From: Megachile rotundata
Lineage: Eukaryota; Arthropoda; Insecta; Hymenoptera; Megachilidae
Length of the DNA stretch: 64,000 nucleotides
Assembly: GCF_050947335.1 (NCBI RefSeq)
Contig: NW_027473352.1
Span: 744,001-808,000 of the forward strand
Direction of reading: 5' to 3'
Positions within the stretch are counted from its first letter, which is position 1. Every line of letters starts with the position of its first letter. This document shows positions 47,301 through 60,783 of the stretch, one piece after another. The translations under genes were made by a program, and so were the position numbers. Below the pieces are notes generated by a model. The model was not told the DNA's origin. It made no database searches and saw nothing but the letters and a program-made list of their open reading frames with translations.

Positions 47301-50300
47301 TTGTGTGATTGTGTGATTGTGTGATTGTGTGATTGTGTGATTGTGTGATTGTGTGATTGTGTGATTGTGTGATTGTGTGATTGTGTGATTGTGTGACTGT
47401 GTGATTGTGTGATTGTGTGATTGTGTGATTGTGTGATTGTGTGATTGCGTGATTGTGATGGTGTGATGGTATGACTGTGTGATTGTGTGATTGTGAGATT
47501 GTGTGATTGTGTGATTGAGTGATTGAGTGATTGTGTGCTTGTGTGATTGTGTGATTTTGTGATTGAGTGATTGTGTGATTGTGTGATTGTGTGAATGTGT
47601 GATTGTGTGACCGTGATTGTGTGATTGATGATTGTGTGATTGTGTGATTGTGTGATTGTGTGATTGTGTAACTGTGATTGTGCGATTGTGATTGTGTGAT
47701 TGTGCGATTGTGTGATTGTGAGATTGTGTGATTGTGTGATTGTGTGATTGTGTGATTGTGATTGTGTAATTGTGATTGTGCGATTGTGATTGTGTGATTG
47801 TGAGATTGTGTGAATTGTGTGATTGTGTGATTGTGTGAATGTGTGATTGTGTGACCGTGATTGTGTGATTGATGATGGTGTGATTGTGTGATTGTGTGAT
47901 CGTGTGATTGTGTGATTGTGTGATTGTGTGATTGTGTGATTCTGTGATTGTGTGATTGTGTGATTGTGTAATTGTGATTGTGCGATTGTGATTGTGTGAT
48001 TGTGTAATTGTGTTATTGTGTGATTGTGTGATTGTGTGATTGTGTGATTGTGTGATTGTGTGATTGTGTGATTGTGTGATTGTGTGATTGTGTGATTGTG
48101 TGATTGTGTGATTGTGTGATTGTGTGATTGTGTGATTGTGTGATTGTGTGATTGTGTGATTGTGTGATTGTGTGATTGGGTGATTGTGTGATTGTGTGAT
48201 TGCGTGATTGTGTAGTTGTGCGATCGTGATTGTGTGATCGTGATTGTGTGATTGCGTGATTGTGATTGTGTGATTGTGTGACTGTGATTGTGTGACCGTG
48301 ATTGTGTGACCGTAATTGTGTGATCATGATTGTGTGATCGTGATTGTGTGATCGTGATTGTGTGACCGTGATTGTGTGATCGTGACTTTGTGATTGTGTG
48401 ATTGTGTGATTGTGTGATTGTGTGATTGTGTGATTGTGTGAATGTGTGATTGTGTTACCGTTATGGTGTGACCGTGATTGTGTGGTTGCGACAGTGTGAT
48501 TGTGACTGTGTGATTGTGTGAGTGTGTTATTGTGTGATTGTGTGATTGTGTGACCGTGTGATTGTGTGATTTTGTGATTGTGTGATTGTGTGATTGTGTG
48601 ATTGTGTGACCGTGATTGTGTGACCGCGATTTTGTGACCGTGATTGTGTGACCGTGATTGATTGACCGTGATTGAGTGACCGTGATTGTGTGATCGTGTG
48701 ATTGTGTGATTGTGTGATTGTGATTGTGTGATTGTGATTGTGTGATAGTGTCTGTGTGATTGTGTGATTGTGATTGTGTGATAGTGTCTGTGTGATTGTG
48801 TGAGTGTGTGATTGTGTGATTGTGTGATTGTGTGATTGTGTGATTGTGTGATTGAGTGATTGTGTGATTGTGTGATTGTGTGATTGTGTGCTTGTGTGAT
48901 TGTGTGATTTTGTGATTGAGTGATTGTGTGATTGTGTGATTGTGTGAATGTGTGATTGTGTGACCGTGATTGTGTGATTGATGATTGTGTGATTGTGATT
49001 GTGTGATTGCGATTGTGTGATTGTGATTGTGTGATAGTGTCTGTGTGATTGTGTGATTGTGATTGTGTGATAGTGTCTGTGTGATTGTGTGATTGTGTGA
49101 TTGTGTGATTGTGTGATTGTGTGATTGTGTAATTGTGATTGTGCGATTGTGATTGTGTGATTGTGTGATTGTGTGATTTTGAGATGGTGTGATTGTGTGA
49201 TTGTGTGATTGTGTGATTGTGATTGTGTAATTGTGATTGTGCGATTGTGATTGTGTAATTGTGAGATTGTGTGAATTGTGTGATTGTGTGATTGTGTGAA
49301 TGTGTGATTGTGTGACCGTGATTGTGTGATTGATGATGGTGTGATTGTGTGATTGTGTGATTGTGTGATTGTGTGATTGTGTGATTCTGTGATTGTGTGA
49401 TTGTGTGAATGTGTAATTGTGATTGTGCGATTGTGATTGTGTGATTGTGTGATTGTGAGATTGTGTGATTGTGTGATTGTGTGATTATGTGATTGTGTGA
49501 TTGTGTGATTGTGATTGTGTGATTGTGTGATTGTGTGATTGTGTGATTGTGAGATTGTGTGAATTGTGTGATTGTGTGATTGTGTGATTGTGTGATTGTG
49601 TGATTGTGTGATTGTGTGATTGTGTGATTGTGTGATTGTGTGATTGTGTGATTGTGTAATTGTGATTGTGCGATTGTGATTGTGTGATTGTGTGATTGTG
49701 TGATTGTGAGATTATGTGATTGTGTAATTGTGTTATTGTGTGATTGTGTGATTGTGTGATTGTGTGATTGTGTGATTGTGTGATTGTGTGATTGTGTGAT
49801 TGTGTGATTGTGTGATTGTGTGATTGTGTGATTGTGTGACCGTGATTGTGTGACCGCGATTTTGTGACCGTGATTGTGTGACCGTGATTGATTGACCGTG
49901 ATTGAGTGACCGTGATTGTGTGATCGTGTGATTGTGTGATTGTGTGATTGTGATTGTGTGATTGTGATTGTGTGATTGTGATTGTGTGATTGTGATTGTG
50001 TGATTGTGATTGTGTGATTGTGATTGCGTGATTGTGATTGTGTGATTGTGATTGTGTAATTGTGATTGTGCGATTGTGATTGTGTGATTGTGTGATTGTG
50101 TGATTGTGAGATTATGTGATTGTGTAATTGTGTTATTGTGTGATTGTGTGATTGTGTGATTGTGTGATTGTGTGATTGTGTGATTGTGTGATTGTGTGAT
50201 TGTGTGATTGTGTGATTGTGTGATTGTGTGACCGTGATTGTGTGACCGCGATTTTGTGACCGTGATTGTGTGACCGTGATTGATTGACCGTGATTGAGTG

Positions 50301-50936
50301 ACCGTGATTGTGTGATCGTGTGATTGTGTGATTGTGTGATTGTGTGATTGTGATTGTGTGATTGTGATTGTGTGATTGTGATTGTGTGATTGTGATTGTG
50401 TGATTGTGATTGTGTGATTGTGATTGCGTGATTGTGATTGTGTGATTGTGATTGTGTGATTGTGATTGTGTGATTGTGATTGTGTGATAGTGTCTGTGTG
50501 ATTGTGTGACTGTGATTGTGTGATAGTGTCTGTGTGATTGTGTGAGTGTGTGATTGTGTGATTGTGTGATTGTGAGATTGTGTGATTGTGTGATTGAGTG
50601 ATTGTGTGATTGTGTGATTGTGTGATTGTGTGATTGTGTGATTGTGTGATTGTGTGATTGTGTGATTGTGTGATTGTGTGATTGTGTGATTGTGTGATTG
50701 TGTGATTGTGTGATTGTGTGATTGTGTGATTGTGTGATTGTGTGATTGTGTGATTGTGTGACTGTGTGATTGTGTGATTGTGTGATTGTGTGATTGTGTG
50801 ATTGTGTGATTGCGTGATTGTGATGGTGTGATGGTATGACTGTGTGATTGTGTGATTGTGTGATTGTGAGATTGTGTGATTGTGTGATTGAGTGATTGAG
50901 TGATTGTGTGCTTGTGTGATTGTGTGATTTTGTGAT
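44366..50936. repeat. 6.57 kb tandem duplication, copy 1
   Basis: Aligns to copy 2 at an offset of 6,570 bp at the left end (44,401/50,971; private GCGATTG 44,827/51,397; TAATTATG 45,661/52,231), rising to about 6,667-6,699 bp by 48,000 because 8- and 14-bp units differ in number. Shared private variants: GATGGTGTG after GATGATGG (45,531/52,109), GCGTG inside an 8-mer run (46,556/53,231), only two 8-mers after GGTATGACTG (about 47,480/54,147), GATCGTG (47,900/54,591) and GTGAATGTGTAATTG (49,403/56,081). It holds a type I cluster, several 14-bp tracts and three GACCGCG modules besides those at the left end. Copy 1 stops at GATTTTG near 50,936. Confidence 0.87.
48178..48534. repeat. Type I landmark cluster
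   Basis: Complete type I set with TGATCA at about 48,322. Two extra 8-mers lie between GACTTTG and GAATG, and an extra one before the following GACCGCG. Confidence 0.8.
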
Positions 50937-53900
50937 TGTGATTGTGTGATTGTGATTGTGTGATAGTGTCTGTGTGATTGTGTGAGTGTGTGATTGTGTT
51001 ATTGTGTGATTGTGTGATTGTGTGGTTGTGTGATTGTGTGACTGTGTGATTGTGTGATTGTGTGATTGTGCGATTGTGATTGTGTGATTGTGTGATTGTG
51101 TGATTGTGTGATTGTGTGATTGTGTGAATGTGTGATTGTGTGACCGTGATTGTGTGATTGATGATTGTGTGATTGTGTGATTGTGTGATTGTGTGATTGT
51201 GTGATTGTGTGATTGTGTGATTGTGTGATTGTGTGATTGTGTGATTGTGTAATTGTGATTGTGCGATTGTGATTGTGTGATTGTGTGATTGTGTGATTGT
51301 GAGATTATGTGATTGTGTAATTGTGTTATTGTGTGATTGTGTGATTGTGTGATTGTGTGATTGTGTGATTGTGTGATTGTGTGATTGTGTGATTGTGCGA
51401 TTGTGTGATTGTGTGATTGTGTGATTGTGTGATTGTGTGACCGTGATTGTGTGACCGCGATTTTGTGACCGTGATTGTGTGACCGTGATTGAGTGACCGT
51501 GATTGAGTGACCGTGATTGTGTGATCGTGTGATTGTGTGATTGTGTGATTGTGTGATTGTGATTGTGTGATTGTGATTGTGTGATAGTGTCTGTGTGATT
51601 GTGTGAGTGTGTGATTGTGTGATTGTGTGATTGTGTGATTGTGTGGTTGTGTGATTGTGTGACTGTGTGATTGTGTGATTGTGTGATTGTGCGATTGTGA
51701 TTGTGTGATTGTGTGATTGTGTGATTGTGTGATTGTGTGATTGTGTGAATGTGTGATTGTGTGACCGTGATTGTGTGATTGATGATTGTGTGATTGTGTG
51801 ATTGTGTGATTGTGTGATTGTGTGATTGTGTGATTGTGTGATTGTGTGATTGTGTGATTGTGTGATTGTGTGATTGTGTGATTGTGTAATTGTGATTGTG
51901 CGATTGTGATTGTGTGATTGTGTGATTGTGTGATTTTGAGATGGTGTGATTGTGTGATTGTGTGATTGTGTGATTGTGATTGTGTAATTGTGATTGTGCG
52001 ATTGTGATTGTGTAATTGTGAGATTGTGTGAATTGTGTGATTGTGTGATTGTGTGAATGTGTGATTGTGTGACCGTGATTGTGTGATTGATGATGGTGTG
52101 ATTGTGTGATGGTGTGATTGTGTGATTGTGTGATTCTGTGATTGTGTGATTGTGTGATTGTGTAATTGTGATTGTGCGATTGTGATTGTGTGATTGTGTG
52201 ATTGTGAGATTGTGTGATTGTGTGATTGTGTAATTATGTGATTGTGTGATTGTGTGATTGTGATTGTGTGATTGTGTGATTGTGTGATTGTGTGATTGTG
52301 TGATTGTGTGATTGTGTGATTGTGTGATTGTGTGATTGTGTGATTGTGTGATTGTGTGATTGTGTGATTGTGTGATTGTGTAATTGTGATTGTGCGATTG
52401 TGATTGTGTGATTGTGTGATTGTGTGATTGTGAGATTATGTGATTGTGTAATTGTGTTATTGTGTGATTGTGTGATTGTGTGATTGTGTGATTGTGTGAT
52501 TGTGTGATTGTGTGATTGTGTGATTGTGTGATTGTGTGATTGTGTGATTGTGTGATTGTGTGACCGTGATTGTGTGACCGCGATTTTGTGACCGTGATTG
52601 TGTGACCGTGATTGATTGACCGTGATTGAGTGACCGTGATTGTGTGATCGTGTGATTGTGTGATTGTGTGATTGTGATTGTGTGATTGTGATTGTGTGAT
52701 TGTGATTGTGTGATTGTGATTGTGTGATTGTGATTGTGTGATTGTGATTGCGTGATTGTGATTGTGTGATTGTGATTGTGTGATTGTGATTGTGTGATTG
52801 TGATTGTGTGATAGTGTCTGTGTGATTGTGTGACTGTGATTGTGTGATAGTGTCTGTGTGATTGTGTGAGTGTGTGATTGTGTGATTGTGTGATTGTGAG
52901 ATTGTGTGATTGTGTGATTGAGTGATTGTGTGATTGTGTGATTGTGTGATTGTGTGATTGTGAGATTGTGTGATTGTGTGATTGAGTGATTGTGTGATTG
53001 TGTGATTGTGTGATTGTGTGATTGTGTGATTGTGTGATTGTGTGATTGTGTGATTGTGTGATTGTGTGATTGTGTGATTGTGTGATTGTGTGATTGTGTG
53101 ATTGTGTGATTGTGTGATTGTGTGATTGTGTGATTGTGTGATTGTGTGATTGTGTGATTGTGTGATTGTGTGACTGTGTGATTGTGTGATTGTGTGATTG
53201 TGTGATTGTGTGATTGTGTGATTGTGTGATTGCGTGATTGTGTGATTGTGTGATTGTGTGATTGTGTGATTGTGTGATTGTGTGATTGTGTGATTGTGTG
53301 ATTGTGTAATTGTGATTGTGCGATTGTGATTGTGTGATTGTGTGATTGTGTGATTGTGAGATTATGTGATTGTGTAATTGTGTTATTGTGTGATTGTGTG
53401 ATTGTGTGATTGTGTGATTGTGTGATTGTGTGATTGTGTGATTGTGTGATTGTGTGATTGTGTGATTGTGTGATTGTGTGATTGTGTGATTGTGTGATTG
53501 TGTGACCGTGATTGTGTGACCGCGATTTTGTGACCGTGATTGTGTGACCGTGATTGATTGACCGTGATTGAGTGACCGTGATTGTGTGATCGTGTGATTG
53601 TGTGATTGTGTGATTGTGATTGTGTGATTGTGATTGTGTGATTGTGATTGTGTGATTGTGATTGTGTGATTGTGATTGTGTGATTGTGATTGTGTGATTG
53701 TGATTGTGTGATTGTGATTGCGTGATTGTGATTGTGTGATTGTGATTGTGTGATTGTGATTGTGTGATTGTGATTGTGTGATAGTGTCTGTGTGATTGTG
53801 TGACTGTGATTGTGTGATAGTGTCTGTGTGATTGTGTGAGTGTGTGATTGTGTGATTGTGTGATTGTGAGATTGTGTGATTGTGTGATTGAGTGATTGTG

Positions 53901-56900
53901 TGATTGTGTGATTGTGTGATTGTGTGATTGTGTGATTGTGTGATTGTGTGATTGTGTGATTGTGTGATTGTGTGATTGTGTGATTGTGTGATTGTGTGAT
54001 TGTGTGATTGTGTGATTGTGTGATTGTGTGATTGTGTGATTGTGTGATTGTGTGATTGTGTGACTGTGTGATTGTGTGATTGTGTGATTGTGTGATTGTG
54101 TGATTGTGTGATTGCGTGATTGTGATGGTGTGATGGTATGACTGTGTGATTGTGTGATTGTGAGATTGTGTGATTGTGTGATTGAGTGATTGAGTGATTG
54201 TGTGCTTGTGTGATTGTGTGATTTTGTGATTGAGTGATTGTGTGATTGTGTGATTGTGTGAATGTGTGATTGTGTGACCGTGATTGTGTGATTGATGATT
54301 GTGTGATTGTGTGATTGTGTGATTGTGTGATTGTGTGATTGTGTGATTGTGTGATTGTGTAACTGTGATTGTGCGATTGTGATTGTGTGATTGTGCGATT
54401 GTGTGATTGTGAGATTGTGTGATTGTGTGATTGTGTGATTGTGTGATTGTGATTGTGTAATTGTGATTGTGCGATTGTGATTGTGTGATTGTGAGATTGT
54501 GTGAATTGTGTGATTGTGTGATTGTGTGAATGTGTGATTGTGTGACCGTGATTGTGTGATTGATGATGGTGTGATTGTGTGATTGTGTGATCGTGTGATT
54601 GTGTGATTGTGTGATTGTGTGATTGTGTGATTCTGTGATTGTGTGATTGTGTGATTGTGTATTTGTGATTGTGCGATTGTGATTGTGTGATTGTGTAATT
54701 GTGTTATTGTGTGATTGTGTGATTGTGTGATTGTGTGATTGTGTGATTGTGTGATTGTGTGATTGTGTGATTGTGTGATTGTGTGATTGTGTGATTGTGT
54801 GATTGTGTGATTGTGTGATTGTGTGATTGTGTGATTGTGTGATTGTGTGATTGTGTGATTGTGTGATTGTGTGATTGGGTGATTGTGTGATTGTGTGATT
54901 GCGTGATTGTGTAGTTGTGCGATCGTGATTGTGTGATCGTGATTGTGTGATTGCGTGATTGTGATTGTGTGATTGTGTGACTGTGATTGTGTGACCGTGA
55001 TTGTGTGACCGTAATTGTGTGATCATGATTGTGTGATCGTGATTGTGTGATCGTGATTGTGTGACCGTGATTGTGTGATCGTGACTTTGTGATTGTGTGA
55101 TTGTGTGATTCTGTGATTGTGTGATTGTGTGATTGTGTGAATGTGTGATTGTGTTACCGTTATGGTGTGACCGTGATTGTGTGGTTGCGACAGTGTGATT
55201 GTGACTGTGTGATTGTGTGAGTGTGTTATTGTGTGATTGTGTGATTGTGTGACCGTGTGATTGTGTGATTTTGTGATTGTGTGATTGTGTGATTGTGTGA
55301 CCGTGATTGTGTGACCGCGATTTTGTGACCGTGATTGTGTGACCGTGATTGATTGACCGTGATTGAGTGACCGTGATTGTGTGATCGTGTGATTGTGTGA
55401 TTGTGTGATTGTGATTGTGTGATTGTGATTGTGTGATAGTGTCTGTGTGATTGTGTGATTGTGATTGTGTGATAGTGTCTGTGTGATTGTGTGAGTGTGT
55501 GATTGTGTGATTGTGTGATTGTGTGATTGTGTGATTGTGTGATTGAGTGATTGTGTGATTGTGTGATTGTGTGATTGTGTGCTTGTGTGATTGTGTGATT
55601 TTGTGATTGAGTGATTGTGTGATTGTGTGATTGTGTGAATGTGTGATTGTGTGACCGTGATTGTGTGATTGATGATTGTGTGATTGTGATTGTGTGATTG
55701 TGATTGTGTGATAGTGTCTGTGTGATTGTGTGATTGTGATTGTGTGATAGTGTCTGTGTGATTGTGTGATTGTGTGATTGTGTGATTGTGTGATTGTGTG
55801 ATTGTGTAATTGTGATTGTGCGATTGTGATTGTGTGATTGTGTGATTGTGTGATTTTGAGATGGTGTGATTGTGTGATTGTGTGATTGTGTGATTGTGAT
55901 TGTGTAATTGTGATTGTGCGATTGTGATTGTGTAATTGTGAGATTGTGTGAATTGTGTGATTGTGTGATTGTGTGAATGTGTGATTGTGTGACCGTGATT
56001 GTGTGATTGATGATGGTGTGATTGTGTGATTGTGTGATTGTGTGATTGTGTGATTGTGTGATTCTGTGATTGTGTGATTGTGTGAATGTGTAATTGTGAT
56101 TGTGCGATTGTGATTGTGTGATTGTGTGATTGTGAGATTGTGTGATTGTGTGATTGTGTGATTATGTGATTGTGTGATTGTGTGATTGTGATTGTGTGAT
56201 TGTGTGATTGTGTGATTGTGTGATTGTGAGATTGTGTGAATTGTGTGATTGTGTGATTGTGTGATTGTGTGATTGTGTGATTGTGTGATTGTGTGATTGT
56301 GTGATTGTGTGATTGTGTGATTGTGTGATTGTGTAATTGTGATTGTGCGATTGTGATTGTGTGATTGTGTGATTGTGTGATTGTGAGATTATGTGATTGT
56401 GTAATTGTGTTATTGTGTGATTGTGTGATTGTGTGATTGTGTGATTGTGTGATTGTGTGATTGTGTGATTGTGTGATTGTGTGATTGTGTGATTGTGTGA
56501 TTGTGTGATTGTGTGATTGTGTGATTGTGTGACCGTGATTGTGTGACCGCGATTTTGTGACCGTGATTGTGTGACCGTGATTGATTGACCGTGATTGAGT
56601 GACCGTGATTGTGTGATCGTGTGATTGTGTGATTGTGTGATTGTGATTGTGTGATTGTGATTGTGTGATTGTGATAGTGTGATTGTGATTGTGTGATTGT
56701 GATTGTGTGATTGTGATTGCGTGATTGTGATTGTGTGATTGTGATTGTGTAATTGTGATTGTGCGATTGTGATTGTGTGATTGTGTGATTGTGTGATTGT
56801 GAGATTATGTGATTGTGTAATTGTGTTATTGTGTGATTGTGTGATTGTGTGATTGTGTGATTGTGTGATTGTGTGATTGTGTGATTGTGTGATTGTGTGA

Positions 56901-57610
56901 TTGTGTGATTGTGTGATTGTGTGACCGTGATTGTGTGACCGCGATTTTGTGACCGTGATTGTGTGACCGTGATTGATTGACCGTGATTGAGTGACCGTGA
57001 TTGTGTGATCGTGTGATTGTGTGATTGTGTGATTGTGATTGTGTGATTGTGATTGTGTGATTGTGATTGTGTGATTGTGATTGTGTGATTGTGATTGTGT
57101 GATTGTGATTGCGTGATTGTGATTGTGTGATTGTGATTGTGTGATTGTGATTGTGTGATTGTGATTGTGTGATAGTGTCTGTGTGATTGTGTGACTGTGA
57201 TTGTGTGATAGTGTCTGTGTGATTGTGTGAGTGTGTGATTGTGTGATTGTGTGATTGTGAGATTGTGTGATTGTGTGATTGAGTGATTGTGTGATTGTGT
57301 GATTGTGTGATTGTGTGATTGTGTGATTGTGTGATTGTGTGATTGTGTGATTGTGTGATTGTGTGATTGTGTGATTGTGTGATTGTGTGATTGTGTGATT
57401 GTGTGATTGTGTGATTGTGTGATTGTGTGATTGTGTGATTGTGTGACTGTGTGATTGTGTGATTGTGTGATTGTGTGATTGTGTGATTGTGTGATTGCGT
57501 GATTGTGATGGTGTGATGGTATGACTGTGTGATTGTGTGATTGTGTGATTGTGAGATTGTGTGATTGTGTGATTGAGTGATTGAGTGATTGTGTGCTTGT
57601 GTGATTGTGT
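50937..57610. repeat. 6.57 kb tandem duplication, copy 2
   Basis: Begins inside what should be GATTTTGTGATTGAG: the sequence switches after GATTTTG to a 14-bp tract and TAGTGTCTG, matching 44,366 onward. It carries all private variants of copy 1 and reads through the same right-end position (GCTTG, GATTTTG) near 57,600 into the normal GATTGAG-GAATG continuation. Differences include an extra GAGATTG-GATTGAG block near 52,960-52,985 (about 105 bp), loss of GAGATTG-GAATTG near 52,280, and GTATTTG near 54,660. Confidence 0.87.
54874..55231. repeat. Type I landmark cluster (copy 2 of the 6.57 kb pair)
   Basis: Complete type I set with TGATCA at about 55,021. A TTCTG unit after GACTTTG (about 55,110) is private. 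Confidence 0.8.
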
Positions 57611-58258
57611 GATTTTGTGATTGAGTGATTGTGTGATTGTGTGATTGTGTGAATGTGTGATTGTGTGACCGTGATTGTGTGATTGATGATTGTGTGATTG
57701 TGTGATTGTGTGATTGTGTGATTGTGTGATTGTGTAACTGTGATTGTGCGATTGTGATTGTGTGATTGTGCGATTGTGTGATTGTGAGATTGTGTGATTG
57801 TGTGATTGTGTGATTGTGTGATTGGGATTGTGTAATTGTGATTGTGCGATTGTGATTGTGTGATTGTGAGATTGTGTGAATTGTGTGATTGTGTGATTGT
57901 GTGAATGTGTGATTGTGTGACCGTGATTGTGTGATTGATGATGGTGTGATTGTGTGATTGTGTGATTGTGTGATTGTGTGATTGTGTGATTGTGTGATTC
58001 TGTGATTGTGTGATTGTGTGATTGTGTAATTGTGATTGTGCGATTGTGATTGTGTGATTGTGTAATTGTGTTATTGTGTGATTGTGTGATTGTGTGATTG
58101 TGTGATTGTGTGATTGTGTGATTGTGTGATTGTGTGATTGTGTGATTGTGTGATTGTGTGATTGTGTGATTGTGTGATTGTGTGATTGTGTGATTGTGTG
58201 ATTGTGTGATTGTGTGATTGTGTGATTGTGTGATTGTGTGATTGTGTGATTGTGTGAT
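57611..58258. repeat. GATGATTG-GTAACTG-GATGATGG module and pure 8-mer run
   Basis: GATGATTG (57,682), GTAACTG (57,733), private GATTGGGATTG (57,823), GAATTG, GATGATGG (57,939), TTCTG, GTAATTGTGTTATTG (58,055-58,075), then a ~180-bp run of pure 8-mers up to the type I cluster. Confidence 0.75.
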
Positions 58259-58591
58259 TGGGTGATTGTGTGATTGTGTGATTGCGTGATTGTGTAGTTG
58301 TGCGATCGTGATTGTGTGATCGTGATTGTGTGATTGCGTGATTGTGATTGTGTGATTGTGTGACTGTGCTTGTGTGACCGTGATTGTGTGACCGTAATTG
58401 TGTGATCATGATTGTGTGATCGTGATTGTGTGATCGTGATTGTGTGACCGTGATTGTGTGATCGTGACTTTGTGATTGTGTGATTGTGTGATTGTGTGAA
58501 TGTGTGATTGTGTTACCGTTATGGTGTGACCGTGATTGTGTGGTTGCGACAGTGTGATTGTGACTGTGTGATTGTGTGAGTGTGTTATTGT
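58259..58591. repeat. Type I landmark cluster
   Basis: Complete type I set with TGATCA at about 58,405. GACTGTGCTTG near 58,365 is a private change. Confidence 0.8.
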
Positions 58592-60428
58592 GTGATTGTG
58601 TGATTGTGTGACCGTGTGATTGTGTGATTTTGTGATTGTGTGATTGTGTGATTGTGTGACCGTGATTGTGTGACCGCGATTTTGTGACCGTGATAGTGTG
58701 ACCGTGATTGATTGACCGTGATTGAGTGACCGTGATTGTGTGATCGTGTGATTGTGTGATTGTGTGATTGTGATTGTGTGATTGTGATTGTGTGATTGTG
58801 ATTGTGTGATAGTGTCTGTGTGATTGTGTGATTGTGATTGTGTGATAGTGTCTGTGTGATTGTGTGAGTGTGTGATTGTGTGATTGTGTGATTGTGTGAT
58901 TGTGTGATTGTGTGATTGAGTGATTGTGTGATTGTGTGATTGTGTGATTGTGTGCTTGTGTGATTGTGTGATTTTGTGATTGAGTGATTGTGTGATTGTG
59001 TGATTGTGTGATTGTGTGAATGTGTGATTGTGTGACCGTGATTGTGTGACCGCGATTTTGTGACCGTGATTGTGTGACCGTGATTGATTGACCGTGATTG
59101 AGTGACCGTGATTGTGTGATCGTGTGATTGTGTGATTGTGTGATTGTGATTGTGTGATTGTGATTGTGTGATTGTGATTGTGTGATTGTGATTGTGTGAT
59201 TGTGATTGTGTGATTGTGATTGTGTGATTGTGATTGTGTGATTGTGATTGTGTGATTGTGATTGCGTGATTGTGATTGTGTGATTGTGATTGTGTGATTG
59301 TGATTGTGTGATTGTGATTGTGTGATAGTGTCTGTGTGATTGTGTGACTGTGATTGTGTGATAGTGTCTGTGTGATTGTGTGAGTGTGTGATTGTGTGAT
59401 TGTGTGATTGTGAGATTGTGTGATTGTGTGATTGAGTGATTGTGTGATTGTGTGATTGTGTGATTGTGTGATTGTGTGATTGTGTGATTGTGTGATTGTG
59501 TGATTGTGTGATTGTGTGATTGTGTGATTGTGTGATTGTGTGATTGTGTGATTGTGTGATTGTGTGATTGTGTGATTGTGTGATTGTGTGATTGTGTGAT
59601 TGTGTGATTGTGTGACTGTGTGATTGTGTGATTGTGTGATTGTGTGATTGTGTGATTGTGTGATTGCGTGATTGTGATGGTGTGATGGTATGACTGTGTG
59701 ATTGTGTGATTGTGTGATTGTGAGATTGTGTGATTGTGTGATTGAGTGATTGAGTGATTGTGTGCTTGTGTGATTGTGTGATTTTGTGATTGAGTGATTG
59801 TGTGATTGTGTGATTGTGTGAATGTGTGATTGTGTGACCGTGATTGTGTGATTGATGATTGTGTGATTGTGTGATTGTGTGATTGTGTGATTGTGTGATT
59901 GTGTAACTGTGATTGTGCGATTGTGATTGTGTGATTGTGCGATTGTGTGATTGTGAGATTGTGTGATTGTGTGATTGTGTGATTGTGTGATTGTGATTGT
60001 GTAATTGTGATTGTGCGATTGTGATTGTGTGATTGTGAGATTGTGTGAATTGTGTGATTGTGTGATTGTGTGAATGTGTGATTGTGTGACCGTGATTGTG
60101 TGATTGATGATGGTGTGATTGTGTGATTGTGTGATTGTGTGATTGTGTGATTGTGTGATTGTGTGATTCTGTGATTGTGTGATTGTGTGATTGTGTAATT
60201 GTGATTGTGCGATTGTGATTGTGTGATTGTGTAATTGTGTTATTGTGTGATTGTGTGATTGTGTGATTGTGTGATTGTGTGATTGTGTGATTGTGTGATT
60301 GTGTGATTGTGTGATTGTGTGATTGTGTGATTGTGTGATTGTGTGATTGTGTGATTGTGTGATTGTGTGATTGTGTGATTGTGTGATTGTGTGATTGTGT
60401 GATTGTGTGATTGTGTGATTGTGTGATT
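58592..60428. repeat. Higher-order repeat with ~1 kb missing
   Basis: The TGATCA-to-TGATCA distance is about 2,171 bp here against about 3,170-3,380 bp in the flanking repeats. GAATG-GACCG (about 59,019-59,040) joins directly to GACCGCG (59,050), skipping GATGATTG, the second TAGTGTCTG pair, GATTTTGAGATGG, GATGATGG, GATTATG and GAGATTATG. It continues with a long 14-bp tract (59,145-59,325) with one GCGTG, TAGTGTCTG pair, 8-mer run, GGTGTGATGGTATG (59,677), GCTTG, GATGATTG, GTAACTG, GATGATGG (60,107), GTGTTATTG and an 8-mer run. Confidence 0.75.
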
Positions 60429-60783
60429 GGGTGATTGTGTGATTGTGTGATTGCGTGATTGTGTAGTTGTGCGATCGTGATTGTGTTATCGTGATTGTGT
60501 GATTGCGTGATTGTGATTGTGTGATTGTGTGACTGTGATTGTGTGACCGTGATTGTGTGACCGTAATTGTGTGATCATGATTGTGTGATCGTGATTGTGT
60601 GATCGTGATTGTGTGACCGTGATTGTGTGATCGTGACTTTGTGATTGTGTGATTGTGTGATTGTGTGATTGTGTGATTGTGTGATTGTGTGAATGTGTGA
60701 TTGTGTTACCGTTATGGTGTGACCGTGATTGTGTGGTTGCGACAGTGTGATTGTGACTGTGTGATTGTGTGAGTGTGTTATTG
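60429..60783. repeat. Type I landmark cluster
   Basis: Complete type I set with TGATCA at about 60,575. GTTATCG replaces GTGATCG near 60,486. Confidence 0.8.
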
